From: Nocardioides sp. Soil805
Lineage (GTDB): Bacteria > Actinomycetota > Actinomycetes > Propionibacteriales > Nocardioidaceae
Assembly: GCF_001429625.1 (NCBI RefSeq)
Contig: NZ_LMSU01000002.1
Coordinates: 620,001 to 684,000, forward strand
Reading direction: 5' to 3'
Length of the DNA stretch: 64,000 nucleotides
Positions within the stretch are counted from its first letter, which is position 1; each line of letters opens with the position of its first letter. This document shows positions 51,479 to 59,429 of this stretch, piece after piece. The position numbers were made by a program, and so were the translations under genes. The notes beneath the pieces are model-generated. The model saw only the letters and a program-made list of their open reading frames with translations, was not told the origin of the DNA and searched no databases.

Positions 51479-53115
51479 ACCGGCAGGTCGTCGCTGTCGA
51501 CGATCCGGTAGGCGTATCCCTGCTCGGCCAGGAACCGCTGCCGGTTCTGCGCGAAGTCCGCGTCCACGGTGTCGCGCGAGACGATCGTGTAGAAGTGCGC
51601 GGTCTTGCCCTCCGCCTTGGGTCGCAGCAGCCGCCCGAGCCGCTGCGCCTCCTCCTGGCGCGAGCCGAACGACCCGCTCACCTGGATCGCCACCTCCGCG
51701 GAGGGCAGGTCGATGGAGAAGTTGGCCACCTTGCTCACCACGAGCAGCGAGATCTCGCCCGAGCGAAACGCGTCGAAGAGCCGCTGGCGCTCCTTGACCG
51801 GCGTCTCGCCCTTGATGACGGGGGCGTCGAGCATCTCGCCGAGCTCGTCGAGCTGGTCGATGTACTGCCCGATCACCAGCGTGGGCTGGGTGGAGTGCTG
51901 GTCGACGAGCTGGCGCACGACGTCGACCTTGCGGTGGGTGCACGCCGCCAGCCGGTAGCGCTCCTCCGGCTCGGCGGTGGCGTAGGCCAGGCGCTGCCCC
52001 TCCGGCAGCGTCACCCGCACCTCCACGCAGTCGGCCGGCGCGATCCAGCCCTGCGCCTCGATGTCCTTCCACGGGGCGTCGTACCGCTTGGGCCCGATGA
52101 GCGAGAAGACCTCGCCCTCGCGGCCGTCCTCGCGGACCAGCGTCGCGGTCAGCCCGATGCGGCGTCGCGCCTGGAGGTCGGCGGTCATCCGGAAGATCGG
52201 CGCCGGCAGCAGGTGCACCTCGTCGTAGACGACCAGGCCCCAGTCGCGGGCGTCGAGCAGCTCGAGGTGCGTGTAGACGCCCTTCCGGCGGGTGGTGAGG
52301 ACCTGGTACGTCGCGATGGTCACCGGCCGCACCTCCTTGACGGACCCGCTGTACTCGCCGATCTCGTCGGCGGTCAGCGTGGTGCGCTTGATGAGCTCGT
52401 CCTTCCACTGCCGCGCACTCACCGTGTTGGTCACCAGGATCAACGTCGTGGCCTGCGCCTGGGCCATCGCGGCCGCCCCGACGATCGTCTTGCCGGCACC
52501 GCAGGGGAGCACGACCACGCCGGAGCCGCCGTGCCAGAAGGACTCGGCGGCCTCGCGCTGGTAGGTGCGCAGCTCCCAGCCGTCCTCGTCGAGGGAGATC
52601 GCGTGCGCCTCGCCGTCGACGTACCCCGCGAAGTCCTCCGCCGGCCAGCCGAGCTTGAGCAGCGCCTGCTTGAGGTTGCCGCGCTCGCTGGGGTGCACGG
52701 CCACCGAGTCGTCGTCGAGCCGGTTGCCGATCATGCCGGCGACCTTCTTGGCGCGCAGCACCTCCTCGAGCACCGGGCGGTCGTTGCTGCTGAGCACGAG
52801 GCCGTGCACGGGGTGCTTCTCGAGCCGGAGCCGGCCGTAGCGCGCCATCGTCTCGGCGACGTCCACGAGCAGCGCGTGCGGGACGGCGTACCGGCTGTAC
52901 TCCAGCAGCGCGTCGACCACCTGCTCGGCGTCGTGCCCCGCGGCACGGGCGTTCCACAGGCCGAGCGGCGTCAGCCGGTAGGTGTGCACGTGCTCGGGCG
53001 AGCGCTCGAGCTCGGCGAAGGGGGCGATCGCCTTGCGGCAGTCGGCCGCTCGCTCGTGGTCGATCTCCAGCAGCAGCGTCTTGTCGCTCTGCACGATCAG
53101 GGGGCCGTCGTTCAC
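51475..53115 (-). CDS. DNA repair helicase XPB (bacterial)
   Basis: Superfamily 2 helicase of 546 residues related to eukaryotic/archaeal XPB. It has an N-terminal domain (1-150), Walker A LPCGAGKTIV (about 208), DEVH box VVYDEVHLLPA, motif III GLTATLVR, and motif VI QRLGRLLRPK. Such XPB proteins unwind DNA 3'-5' and occur in actinobacteria including M. tuberculosis. It ends at the shared CTAG with the PIG-L gene. Confidence 0.93.
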   Translation of the reverse strand: MNDGPLIVQSDKTLLLEIDHERAADCRKAIAPFAELERSPEHVHTYRLTPLGLWNARAAGHDAEQVVDALLEYSRYAVPHALLVDVAETMARYGRLRLEKHPVHGLVLSSNDRPVLEEVLRAKKVAGMIGNRLDDDSVAVHPSERGNLKQALLKLGWPAEDFAGYVDGEAHAISLDEDGWELRTYQREAAESFWHGGSGVVVLPCGAGKTIVGAAAMAQAQATTLILVTNTVSARQWKDELIKRTTLTADEIGEYSGSVKEVRPVTIATYQVLTTRRKGVYTHLELLDARDWGLVVYDEVHLLPAPIFRMTADLQARRRIGLTATLVREDGREGEVFSLIGPKRYDAPWKDIEAQGWIAPADCVEVRVTLPEGQRLAYATAEPEERYRLAACTHRKVDVVRQLVDQHSTQPTLVIGQYIDQLDELGEMLDAPVIKGETPVKERQRLFDAFRSGEISLLVVSKVANFSIDLPSAEVAIQVSGSFGSRQEEAQRLGRLLRPKAEGKTAHFYTIVSRDTVDADFAQNRQRFLAEQGYAYRIVDSDDLPV

Positions 53116-53168
53116 CGGCCCAGCCTACGGAGCACCGCAACGCGGGCCCGGGCGGCGTACGTCGTGCG

Positions 53169-53693
53169 TCAGCTCGCGGCGGCCTTCTGGCGGGCGCGGT
53201 ACGCCGCGACGTTGGCCCGCGAGGAGCACCGGTCCGAGCAGTAGCGCCGGGACTGGTTGGGCGAGGTGTCGACGAAGACGTTGGTGCAGGGGCTGGCGTG
53301 GCAGACCCCGAGCCGGGTGGCGCCGACGTCGCAGACCAGCGTGGCCAGGCCCATCAGCGACTCCCCGATGAGCAGCTCGGCGACCGAGGCGGACCGGTTG
53401 GCGACATGCATGTGCAGGTGCGCGGGGTCGTGGTCGCTGATCATCGGCGTGACCGGGTGCCGGGCGAGCAGGTCGTTGAGGCGCGAGACCACCAGCGGCA
53501 CCTGCTCCTCCTCCGACGCCTCGAAGACCGGGCGCAGCTCGGCCTGGAACTCCTGGAGGTCGCGGACGTCGCCGGCGGTGACCGACGGGTGCAGCCAGCT
53601 GCGGTCGGCCAGGTGCGCCAGGAGCGCGTCGGGGTCGGCGAGGTCGGCGTTGAGCAGCGATGCCGACGCCTCGGCGTACCTGATGAAGTCCAC
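53169..53693 (-). CDS. CGNR zinc-finger/ABATE domain protein
   Basis: Protein of 174 residues: an N-terminal ABATE-type domain (to about 120) and a C-terminal CGNR zinc finger (GATRLGVCHASPCTNVFVDTSPNQSRRYCSDRCSSRANVAAYRARQ). This fold is found in transcription-related proteins of unknown ligand. It lies between the XPB gene and the WYL protein on the same strand, 9 bp after the latter's stop. Confidence 0.85.
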   Translation of the reverse strand: MDFIRYAEASASLLNADLADPDALLAHLADRSWLHPSVTAGDVRDLQEFQAELRPVFEASEEEQVPLVVSRLNDLLARHPVTPMISDHDPAHLHMHVANRSASVAELLIGESLMGLATLVCDVGATRLGVCHASPCTNVFVDTSPNQSRRYCSDRCSSRANVAAYRARQKAAAS

Positions 53694-53702
53694 GTCACCA
53701 GC

Positions 53703-55988
53703 CTACGGACGGGCCGGGAGCGGGGCGACGGACGTGATCCGGTGCACGGCGAAGGCGCGCAGGTCGTCGGCGCGGTGGTCGTGGGCGGTGAGGCTGCCGC
53801 CCTCGAGGCGCACCGGGTCCACGACCCGGTCCGAGCGCGCGCCGTGGTTGTCGACGTAGCCGATGACCACCGTGCTGCCGGCCTCGATGGCCTCGCGCAG
53901 GGCGGTGAGCGCGCCCGTCGGCGTGGTGGTCAGCGTCGGTGTGTCGGGACGGGACGCGGTGGCCCGGTCGCCGCTGCGGATCGCGGTCACCACCGCGGCG
54001 ACCCCTGCGTGCGTGCGGGCGATCGCGGCACCGCGGCTGCGGCCGGCACGCGGGCGCCGGGCCCGGAGCAGGTCGCGCCGGGCGACGCGCACCGTCCCGT
54101 CCGGCGCCTCGACCACCGGGGCGGCGCCGAGCTCGCGGAGGCGGGGGAGGAGGACGTCGACCGGGATGGTGCTGATGAGGACGGTGGGCGCGATGCGGCG
54201 CAGGGCGAGGGAGCCCGCCTTGGGGTGGTGCAGCAGTTCGGTGAGCGCGCTCTCGTCGTCGGCCCGCAGGAAGGACTCCGCCTGGCCGACGCGGACCGTG
54301 CCGAAGGTGCGGGACACGTCGTCGACGAGGTAGGTCAAGGGCTGGGGGACCGGGGTGCGCGACACCGACCCGACGAAGTCGTGCACCTCCAGGGCCGTCC
54401 AGCCGGCGTCGAAGGCACGGCGTACGGAGCCGGGCGTGAAGCGGTAGACCGTCGCCCCGCCCCGCGACTCGACGTCGGCGACCAGGTGCAGCGTCCGGGC
54501 CAGCTCGGCCTCCAGCGGTCCGGGGGCCACCGCGGTCAGGTCGGCCTGGAGCAGCACGTGGTCGACCGGCTGCGGCAGGTGCGGCGTGATGGCCGCGACG
54601 GCGGCGTCGTGGTCTCCGGCGAGCACGGCCCGGCCGGCCCCCGAGAGCGCGCCGGCGCCGGTGAGCCCGAGGGCGGCGGCCTCGGTGACGGCCGCCGCGA
54701 CCAGGTCGCGGTGCACGGACGGGCGCCGCGGGCGCCGCCACGCGACCCGCTGGACCAGCGACGGGACCCCGGTCCCGGTGGCGAGCGCCGCGCCGGCGGG
54801 CAGCGCGGCGAGCTCCTCCAGCGCCAGGCGGCGCGCCTCGGGGGCCATCTGGCTGGACAGGTCCGGGGCCAGGGCGTTCCAGGTGCGGCCGGCGGGGTCG
54901 CGGGTGCCGATGAGGGACGCGACCCGGGTGGTGTCGAGCCAGGCCAGCACCAGGGCGGCCCAGCGCTCGGCGACCGACCCGGCGGACCAGGCGTCGAAGG
55001 CGTCGGTCGGCAGCCAGACGGAGTCGCCGTCCTCGTCGACGCCCTCCGTGAGCAGCCCGGCCGTCGAGGCGAGCTCCACGAGCAGGCCGGCCTCGGGCTC
55101 GTCGACCTGCAGGTCGCGGGCGGTGGCCTTGAGGTCGCGGACGGCCAGCCCGCCGCCGCGCAGGACGCCGGGTGGCTCGAGCCCCCAGTGGTCCAGCACC
55201 AGCTCCACGCGGCGTACGGACTCGAACGCCGCCCCCGCCGCACTGCGCTCGACCAGGGACGGGTCGCGGTCGGTGGTGGCCACCTCGGGCACCTCGTCGC
55301 GCGGGGTGCGGGTGGTGCGGCCACCACGGAGCGCGAGGCCGACCTCGCCGGGCAGGACGAGGGTGCCGCCGTCGCGGGGGAGGAGCAGCCGGTGGGCGAT
55401 GAGCTCCTCGACGGGGGTCGCGGCGTCGGCCGGGGAGACCGTACGCCGCGCGGTGCCGGTGGTGCCCTCGCCGCCGTGGGCGTCGACGTGCTCGAGCAGC
55501 GCGCGAGCCGCCGGCGACAGCGCCTCGATCCGCGTGGTGACGGCGGCGGGGTCCGTCGGGTCGGGCGACATCGGCCTCAGGCCGCTGACCCCGGCGCTCT
55601 CGTCGCCGCGCAGCGCGTCGGCCACCCCGCTCAGCGGACGAAGCCCGCCCGGTGACTCCCAGACGAGCGCCAGGTCCACCAGCCGGGTGACCGCGGCGCC
55701 CGCCGCGGACGGGTCGGCGTGCACCAGCGAGACAAGTTCGTCCGAAGTGGTTTGACCTGCAACCACGAGGGCATCAAGCACCGAGAGCTCGAGCCGGGTG
55801 AGGCCGTCGAGCGCGCGGATGACTGAGCTGCGAGTTGCTGCCCGTGAGGCCAGCTGGGCGGAATCGTGAGGTGCGGGAGTGGCGAGATCGGGTCGGTCCG
55901 CGAGCAGGCGAGCGAGCCGCTCGTCCGGCCAGCCGCGCAGCTGGTCCGCGAGCGTGCGTGGGGGCGCCGCCGGCTGTGTCCTCGACAT
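53703..55988 (-). CDS. Helicase-associated (XPB N-terminal-like) protein with WYL domain
   Basis: Protein of 761 residues. It carries the XPB/Ssl2 N-terminal-like helicase-associated domain (LADQLRGWPDERLARLLADRPDLATP) and a WYL-type domain at the C-terminus (REAIEAGSTVVIGYVDNHGARSDRVVDPVRLEGGSLTAHDH...RAFAVHRITSVAPL), with a long Leu/Ala-rich middle of winged-helix-like segments. It has no helicase motor (no Walker A). It probably acts with the nearby XPB helicase or as a regulator of DNA damage genes. ATG 55988 follows AGAAGGG. Confidence 0.82.
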   Translation of the reverse strand: MSRTQPAAPPRTLADQLRGWPDERLARLLADRPDLATPAPHDSAQLASRAATRSSVIRALDGLTRLELSVLDALVVAGQTTSDELVSLVHADPSAAGAAVTRLVDLALVWESPGGLRPLSGVADALRGDESAGVSGLRPMSPDPTDPAAVTTRIEALSPAARALLEHVDAHGGEGTTGTARRTVSPADAATPVEELIAHRLLLPRDGGTLVLPGEVGLALRGGRTTRTPRDEVPEVATTDRDPSLVERSAAGAAFESVRRVELVLDHWGLEPPGVLRGGGLAVRDLKATARDLQVDEPEAGLLVELASTAGLLTEGVDEDGDSVWLPTDAFDAWSAGSVAERWAALVLAWLDTTRVASLIGTRDPAGRTWNALAPDLSSQMAPEARRLALEELAALPAGAALATGTGVPSLVQRVAWRRPRRPSVHRDLVAAAVTEAAALGLTGAGALSGAGRAVLAGDHDAAVAAITPHLPQPVDHVLLQADLTAVAPGPLEAELARTLHLVADVESRGGATVYRFTPGSVRRAFDAGWTALEVHDFVGSVSRTPVPQPLTYLVDDVSRTFGTVRVGQAESFLRADDESALTELLHHPKAGSLALRRIAPTVLISTIPVDVLLPRLRELGAAPVVEAPDGTVRVARRDLLRARRPRAGRSRGAAIARTHAGVAAVVTAIRSGDRATASRPDTPTLTTTPTGALTALREAIEAGSTVVIGYVDNHGARSDRVVDPVRLEGGSLTAHDHRADDLRAFAVHRITSVAPLPARP

Positions 55989-56051
55989 CCCTTCTACGCT
56001 ACTCGCCGAGCCCACCCCGGGGCTCATCGTCGAAGAGCGCGAGGACAGGGC

Positions 56052-56870
56052 ATGAAGCCGGTCGATCTGCACCACGGAGCCGCCACCGACGTGGGTCACG
56101 TGCGCTCGGTCAACGAGGACTCGTTCCTCGTCGCACCCCCGGTCTTCGTCGTGGCCGACGGCATGGGCGGGCACGCCGGCGGTGACGTGGCCAGCCAGAT
56201 CGTCGTCGAGGAGTTCGCGCGCCTGGTCGAGCAGGGCTACGACCCGAGCCGCGGCGCCGAGCACGTCTCCGACACCATCGCCCGCTCGCAGGCCCGCATC
56301 GTCGAGTACGGCGAGGGGCAGCGCGCCGACCACCCCCGCTGGCACGCGGGCACCACCGCCGTCGTGGCGGTGCTCGTCGACGACCAGGGCACCACCAAGT
56401 GGCTGCTGGCCAACCTCGGCGACTCGCGCATCTACCGCTTCCTCGACGGCCGCCTCGACCAGGTGAGCGTGGACCACTCGGTCGTCCAGGAGCTGGTCGA
56501 CGCCGGCCAGATCACCGCCGAGGAGGCCACCGTGCACCCCGAGCGGCACGTGATCACCCGTGCCCTGGGCAGCCCGGAGGGCGTGCACCCCGACTTCTTC
56601 CTGCTCCCGCTCCCCGCGGTCGAGCGGCTCATGCTGTGCAGCGACGGCATCTCCGGGATGATCCCCGACTCCGCGATCGCCGCCATCCTCGACTCGGTCC
56701 CCGACCCGCGGGACGCGGCCGACGCGCTGGTGCGGGCTGCGCTCGATGCCGGGGGCCGCGACAACGCCACCGCCATCGTCATCGATGTGGTGGGATTGGT
56801 GCACGACGATTCATACGACTCCGAGCGACAGCGCGCGAGTCTCGAAGACAAGTTGGGGGCCCGTCCGTGA
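56052..56870 (+). CDS. PP2C-family Ser/Thr phosphatase
   Basis: Protein of 272 residues of the PstP type: RSVNEDSFL, VVADGMGGHAGGDVAS (metal Asp), WHAGTTAVVAVL, NLGDSRIYRF, CSDGISGMI and GRDNATAIVI. It removes phosphate from Ser/Thr, opposing Hanks-type kinases; no kinase gene is in the window. The gene is coupled to the FHA gene by GTGA, so its product probably acts on FHA-bound phosphoproteins. Confidence 0.93.
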   Translation: MKPVDLHHGAATDVGHVRSVNEDSFLVAPPVFVVADGMGGHAGGDVASQIVVEEFARLVEQGYDPSRGAEHVSDTIARSQARIVEYGEGQRADHPRWHAGTTAVVAVLVDDQGTTKWLLANLGDSRIYRFLDGRLDQVSVDHSVVQELVDAGQITAEEATVHPERHVITRALGSPEGVHPDFFLLPLPAVERLMLCSDGISGMIPDSAIAAILDSVPDPRDAADALVRAALDAGGRDNATAIVIDVVGLVHDDSYDSERQRASLEDKLGARP

Positions 56871-58174
56871 GTGAGTCCGTAGGTCATCGTCGACAGCTGT
56901 CCGCCGGAGGCTGGTACGCCGTCCTGGGTGACCGGGTCACGCTCCTCCTGCCGGGCGACGAGCGGCCCCGCGTGGCCGGGCTGTGGGAGCTGGTCGACGC
57001 CGGCGCCGACTTCGACGAGGTGCTCGACGGCCTGCTCGCCGGCGGGATCCGGACGCTCACGGGCTTCGTGCTCGTCGGGCACGGCGACAGCACCCGGGTC
57101 CTGGTCCGCGGCGGCGCGACGGTGACCCTCTCCACCGACGAGGGCGACACCGAGGTGTCGGGGGCCGGCGAGACCATGTGGGCCGACCGCACGCTCACCG
57201 GCGTCACCGGCGGCACCGCTGTCGTGGAGGACGCGGGTGCGCACGACCTCGCCCTCACCTCCGGCATCGCGCGGGTCGGGTCGCTGGCCTTCGGCGACGT
57301 GCCGGCGGTCGACGGGGCCGCCGCGGTCGCCCCGAGCACCGCCGGGACCGGTGCCCCGGACCCCGCGACCCACGGCTCGCCCACGGCCGGCGTCGACCCG
57401 GTCGACCTCCCCGAGGCCGGTCCCGAGACGGGTCCCGACACCGACCCCTGGCCCGGGCCGGACGCCGGCGACGCCATCGCGGGCCGCCCCGGGCCGACCG
57501 ACCAGGCGACCGATGAGACGGCCGACGCGCCGACCGACGCGCCGCCGCAGGCCGACGACGAGCCGGTCGCGGACGTCGTACCCATCGAGGCCGCGACCTC
57601 CGGCGGGCCGGACGCGCGGGAGCCCCTCACGTTCGGTGCCCCCGACGACCACGACCCCACGCCGACCGGCGAGCAGCCTGCCGTCCTCGACCCCGTCGAG
57701 CCGGAGGGCCGCAGCGGCGGGGAGGACGACCACGACGGCCAGACGACCGTCGGCCCGGCCACCGAGGCGTTCGTGCGGCCCGGGACCCCTGGGCAGGAGC
57801 TGGCGCCGTCGGTGGTCTCGCGCCCGGTCGCCAAGCTGGCCTTCTCCACCGGCGAGGTCGTCGACGTGGACCGCACGATCATCGTCGGCCGCGCGCCCGA
57901 GGCGCGCCGCTTCGCCTCGAGCGACCAGCCCTTCCTGGTCACCGTCGCCAGCCCCCACCACGAGATCTCCTCGACCCACCTCGAGATCCGGCCCGGCGCC
58001 GGGGCCGACCACGGCAGCGCCGTGGTCACCGACCTCGGCTCCACCAACGGCACCGTCCTGGTCCAGCCGGGACTCCCGCCGGAGGACCTGCAGGCCGGCA
58101 TCGCCGTGTCGCTGATCCCCGGAGCGATCCTCGACCTCGGCGACGGCGTCACCATCCAGACCACGAACCCCTGA
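56867..58174 (+). CDS. FHA domain protein with long acidic linker
   Basis: Protein of 435 residues. The N-terminal 160 residues are a novel-looking beta-rich domain (GGWYAVLGDRVTLLLPGDERPRVAGLWELVDAGADFDEVLDGLLAGG); the middle (about 165-310) is rich in Pro, Asp, Glu and Thr and probably disordered; the C-terminus is an FHA domain (IIVGRAPEARRF...SSTHLEIRPG...VVTDLGSTNGTVL). FHA domains bind phosphothreonine. It is coupled to the phosphatase gene, and the RDD-FHA gene follows 16 bp later. Confidence 0.85.
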   Translation: MSESVGHRRQLSAGGWYAVLGDRVTLLLPGDERPRVAGLWELVDAGADFDEVLDGLLAGGIRTLTGFVLVGHGDSTRVLVRGGATVTLSTDEGDTEVSGAGETMWADRTLTGVTGGTAVVEDAGAHDLALTSGIARVGSLAFGDVPAVDGAAAVAPSTAGTGAPDPATHGSPTAGVDPVDLPEAGPETGPDTDPWPGPDAGDAIAGRPGPTDQATDETADAPTDAPPQADDEPVADVVPIEAATSGGPDAREPLTFGAPDDHDPTPTGEQPAVLDPVEPEGRSGGEDDHDGQTTVGPATEAFVRPGTPGQELAPSVVSRPVAKLAFSTGEVVDVDRTIIVGRAPEARRFASSDQPFLVTVASPHHEISSTHLEIRPGAGADHGSAVVTDLGSTNGTVLVQPGLPPEDLQAGIAVSLIPGAILDLGDGVTIQTTNP

Positions 58175-58190
58175 CGCAGGACCCCCTCAC

Positions 58191-59417
58191 GTGACGCAGC
58201 AGCAGGCCGCAGCCCCGGCCACCACCTACCCGGTCGCCGAGCTCGAGCGACGGTTCTACGCCTTCGCCGTCGACCGGGCGGTCACCTGGGGCCTCTACGC
58301 CGTCGTCGGCGTGGGCGCCTGGCTGGCGCTGGGCGACGAGCCCTTGGTCATCGCCGGGATCGTCGCCGGTGCGATGGTGCTGGGCTGGCTGGTGCTCGCC
58401 GTGATGACGGGGGTCTCCGGCAACACCCCGGGCAAGTCCGCGCTCGGCCTGCGGGTGGTGCACCACGGCACGGGTACGCCGATCGGGGTCGGACCGGCGC
58501 TGGTGCGCTCCCTCGTCCTCGCCGCCGCGTCCCTGCCGACCTTCGGGATCGGGCTCGCCACGCTCGCCTGGACCGCGGTCGAGGACCGTGGCCGCCAGCG
58601 TCGTGGCTGGCACGACCACCTGGCCTCCTCCGTCGTGGTCGACGTCCGGCCCGTGGAGGAGATCACCGAGCTCGTCGACGACAGCCCCCGCCACGTCGTC
58701 AACCTCACCGCGATGCGCCTGATCCCGGCCCCGGCCGTGGAGCCCCCGGTCTTCCAGGCACCGCCACCGCTGACCCGTCCCGCGCCCGAGGCGCGACCGC
58801 AGCAGGGGCCCCCCGCGCCGGCGTACCCCACGCCCGACGTGCCGGCCTTCCTGCCCCCGCAGCAGCCGTCCCCGCAGGCCGCGCCGCCGCAGGCGCCCCA
58901 GCCGGCCCCGCCGGCCCAGCCGCTCCAGCCGCTCCAGCCGCCGGTCCAGCACCAGCCGCCCGCACAGCGCCCCCCGCACCCCGCACCCGCACCCGGTCAC
59001 GCGGGTGGGCAGCCCGGTGACGACTCCGGCCGCACCGTGGTGCGCCCGCGCCGTGACGGGGCGGGCGCCGCGCAGCCGGCCGGGCCGCGCTGGCGGGTGC
59101 GCTTCGACGACGGCCACTCCTTCGTCGTCGAGGGCCTCGTCCTGGTCGGCCGTCGCCCCGAGCCGCGTTCGGGGGAGCCCGTGTGGCACCTGGTGCCGCT
59201 GACCTCGGCCGACATGTCCGTCTCCAAGACGCACGCCCAGTTCGCGCCCGCCCCGGACGGCGCGCTCGTGGTCATGGACCGGGGCTCGACCAACGGCTCG
59301 ACGCTGACCCGCAAGGGCGTCTCGCGTCAGCTCTCCCCGGGCAAGCCCGCCACCCTGGTCGACGGCGACACCGTCGCGTTCGGCGACCGCTCCATGGAGG
59401 TACGCCGCGAGGCGTGA
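58191..59417 (+). CDS. RDD membrane protein with C-terminal FHA domain
   Basis: Protein of 408 residues. The N-terminal RDD domain (RRFYAFAVDRAVTWGLYAVVG..., SGNTPGKSALGLRVV) has about three membrane helices; a Pro/Gln/Ala-rich linker (about 185-290) leads to a C-terminal FHA domain (FVVEGLVLVGRRPEPRSGEP...SVSKTHAQFAPAP...VMDRGSTNGSTL). It places a phosphothreonine reader at the membrane. Arrangements of PP2C, FHA and RDD-FHA genes occur near type VII secretion or protein-kinase loci in actinobacteria; none of those is visible here. Confidence 0.85.
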   Translation: MTQQQAAAPATTYPVAELERRFYAFAVDRAVTWGLYAVVGVGAWLALGDEPLVIAGIVAGAMVLGWLVLAVMTGVSGNTPGKSALGLRVVHHGTGTPIGVGPALVRSLVLAAASLPTFGIGLATLAWTAVEDRGRQRRGWHDHLASSVVVDVRPVEEITELVDDSPRHVVNLTAMRLIPAPAVEPPVFQAPPPLTRPAPEARPQQGPPAPAYPTPDVPAFLPPQQPSPQAAPPQAPQPAPPAQPLQPLQPPVQHQPPAQRPPHPAPAPGHAGGQPGDDSGRTVVRPRRDGAGAAQPAGPRWRVRFDDGHSFVVEGLVLVGRRPEPRSGEPVWHLVPLTSADMSVSKTHAQFAPAPDGALVVMDRGSTNGSTLTRKGVSRQLSPGKPATLVDGDTVAFGDRSMEVRREA

Positions 59418-59429
59418 GGTCCGACGACC

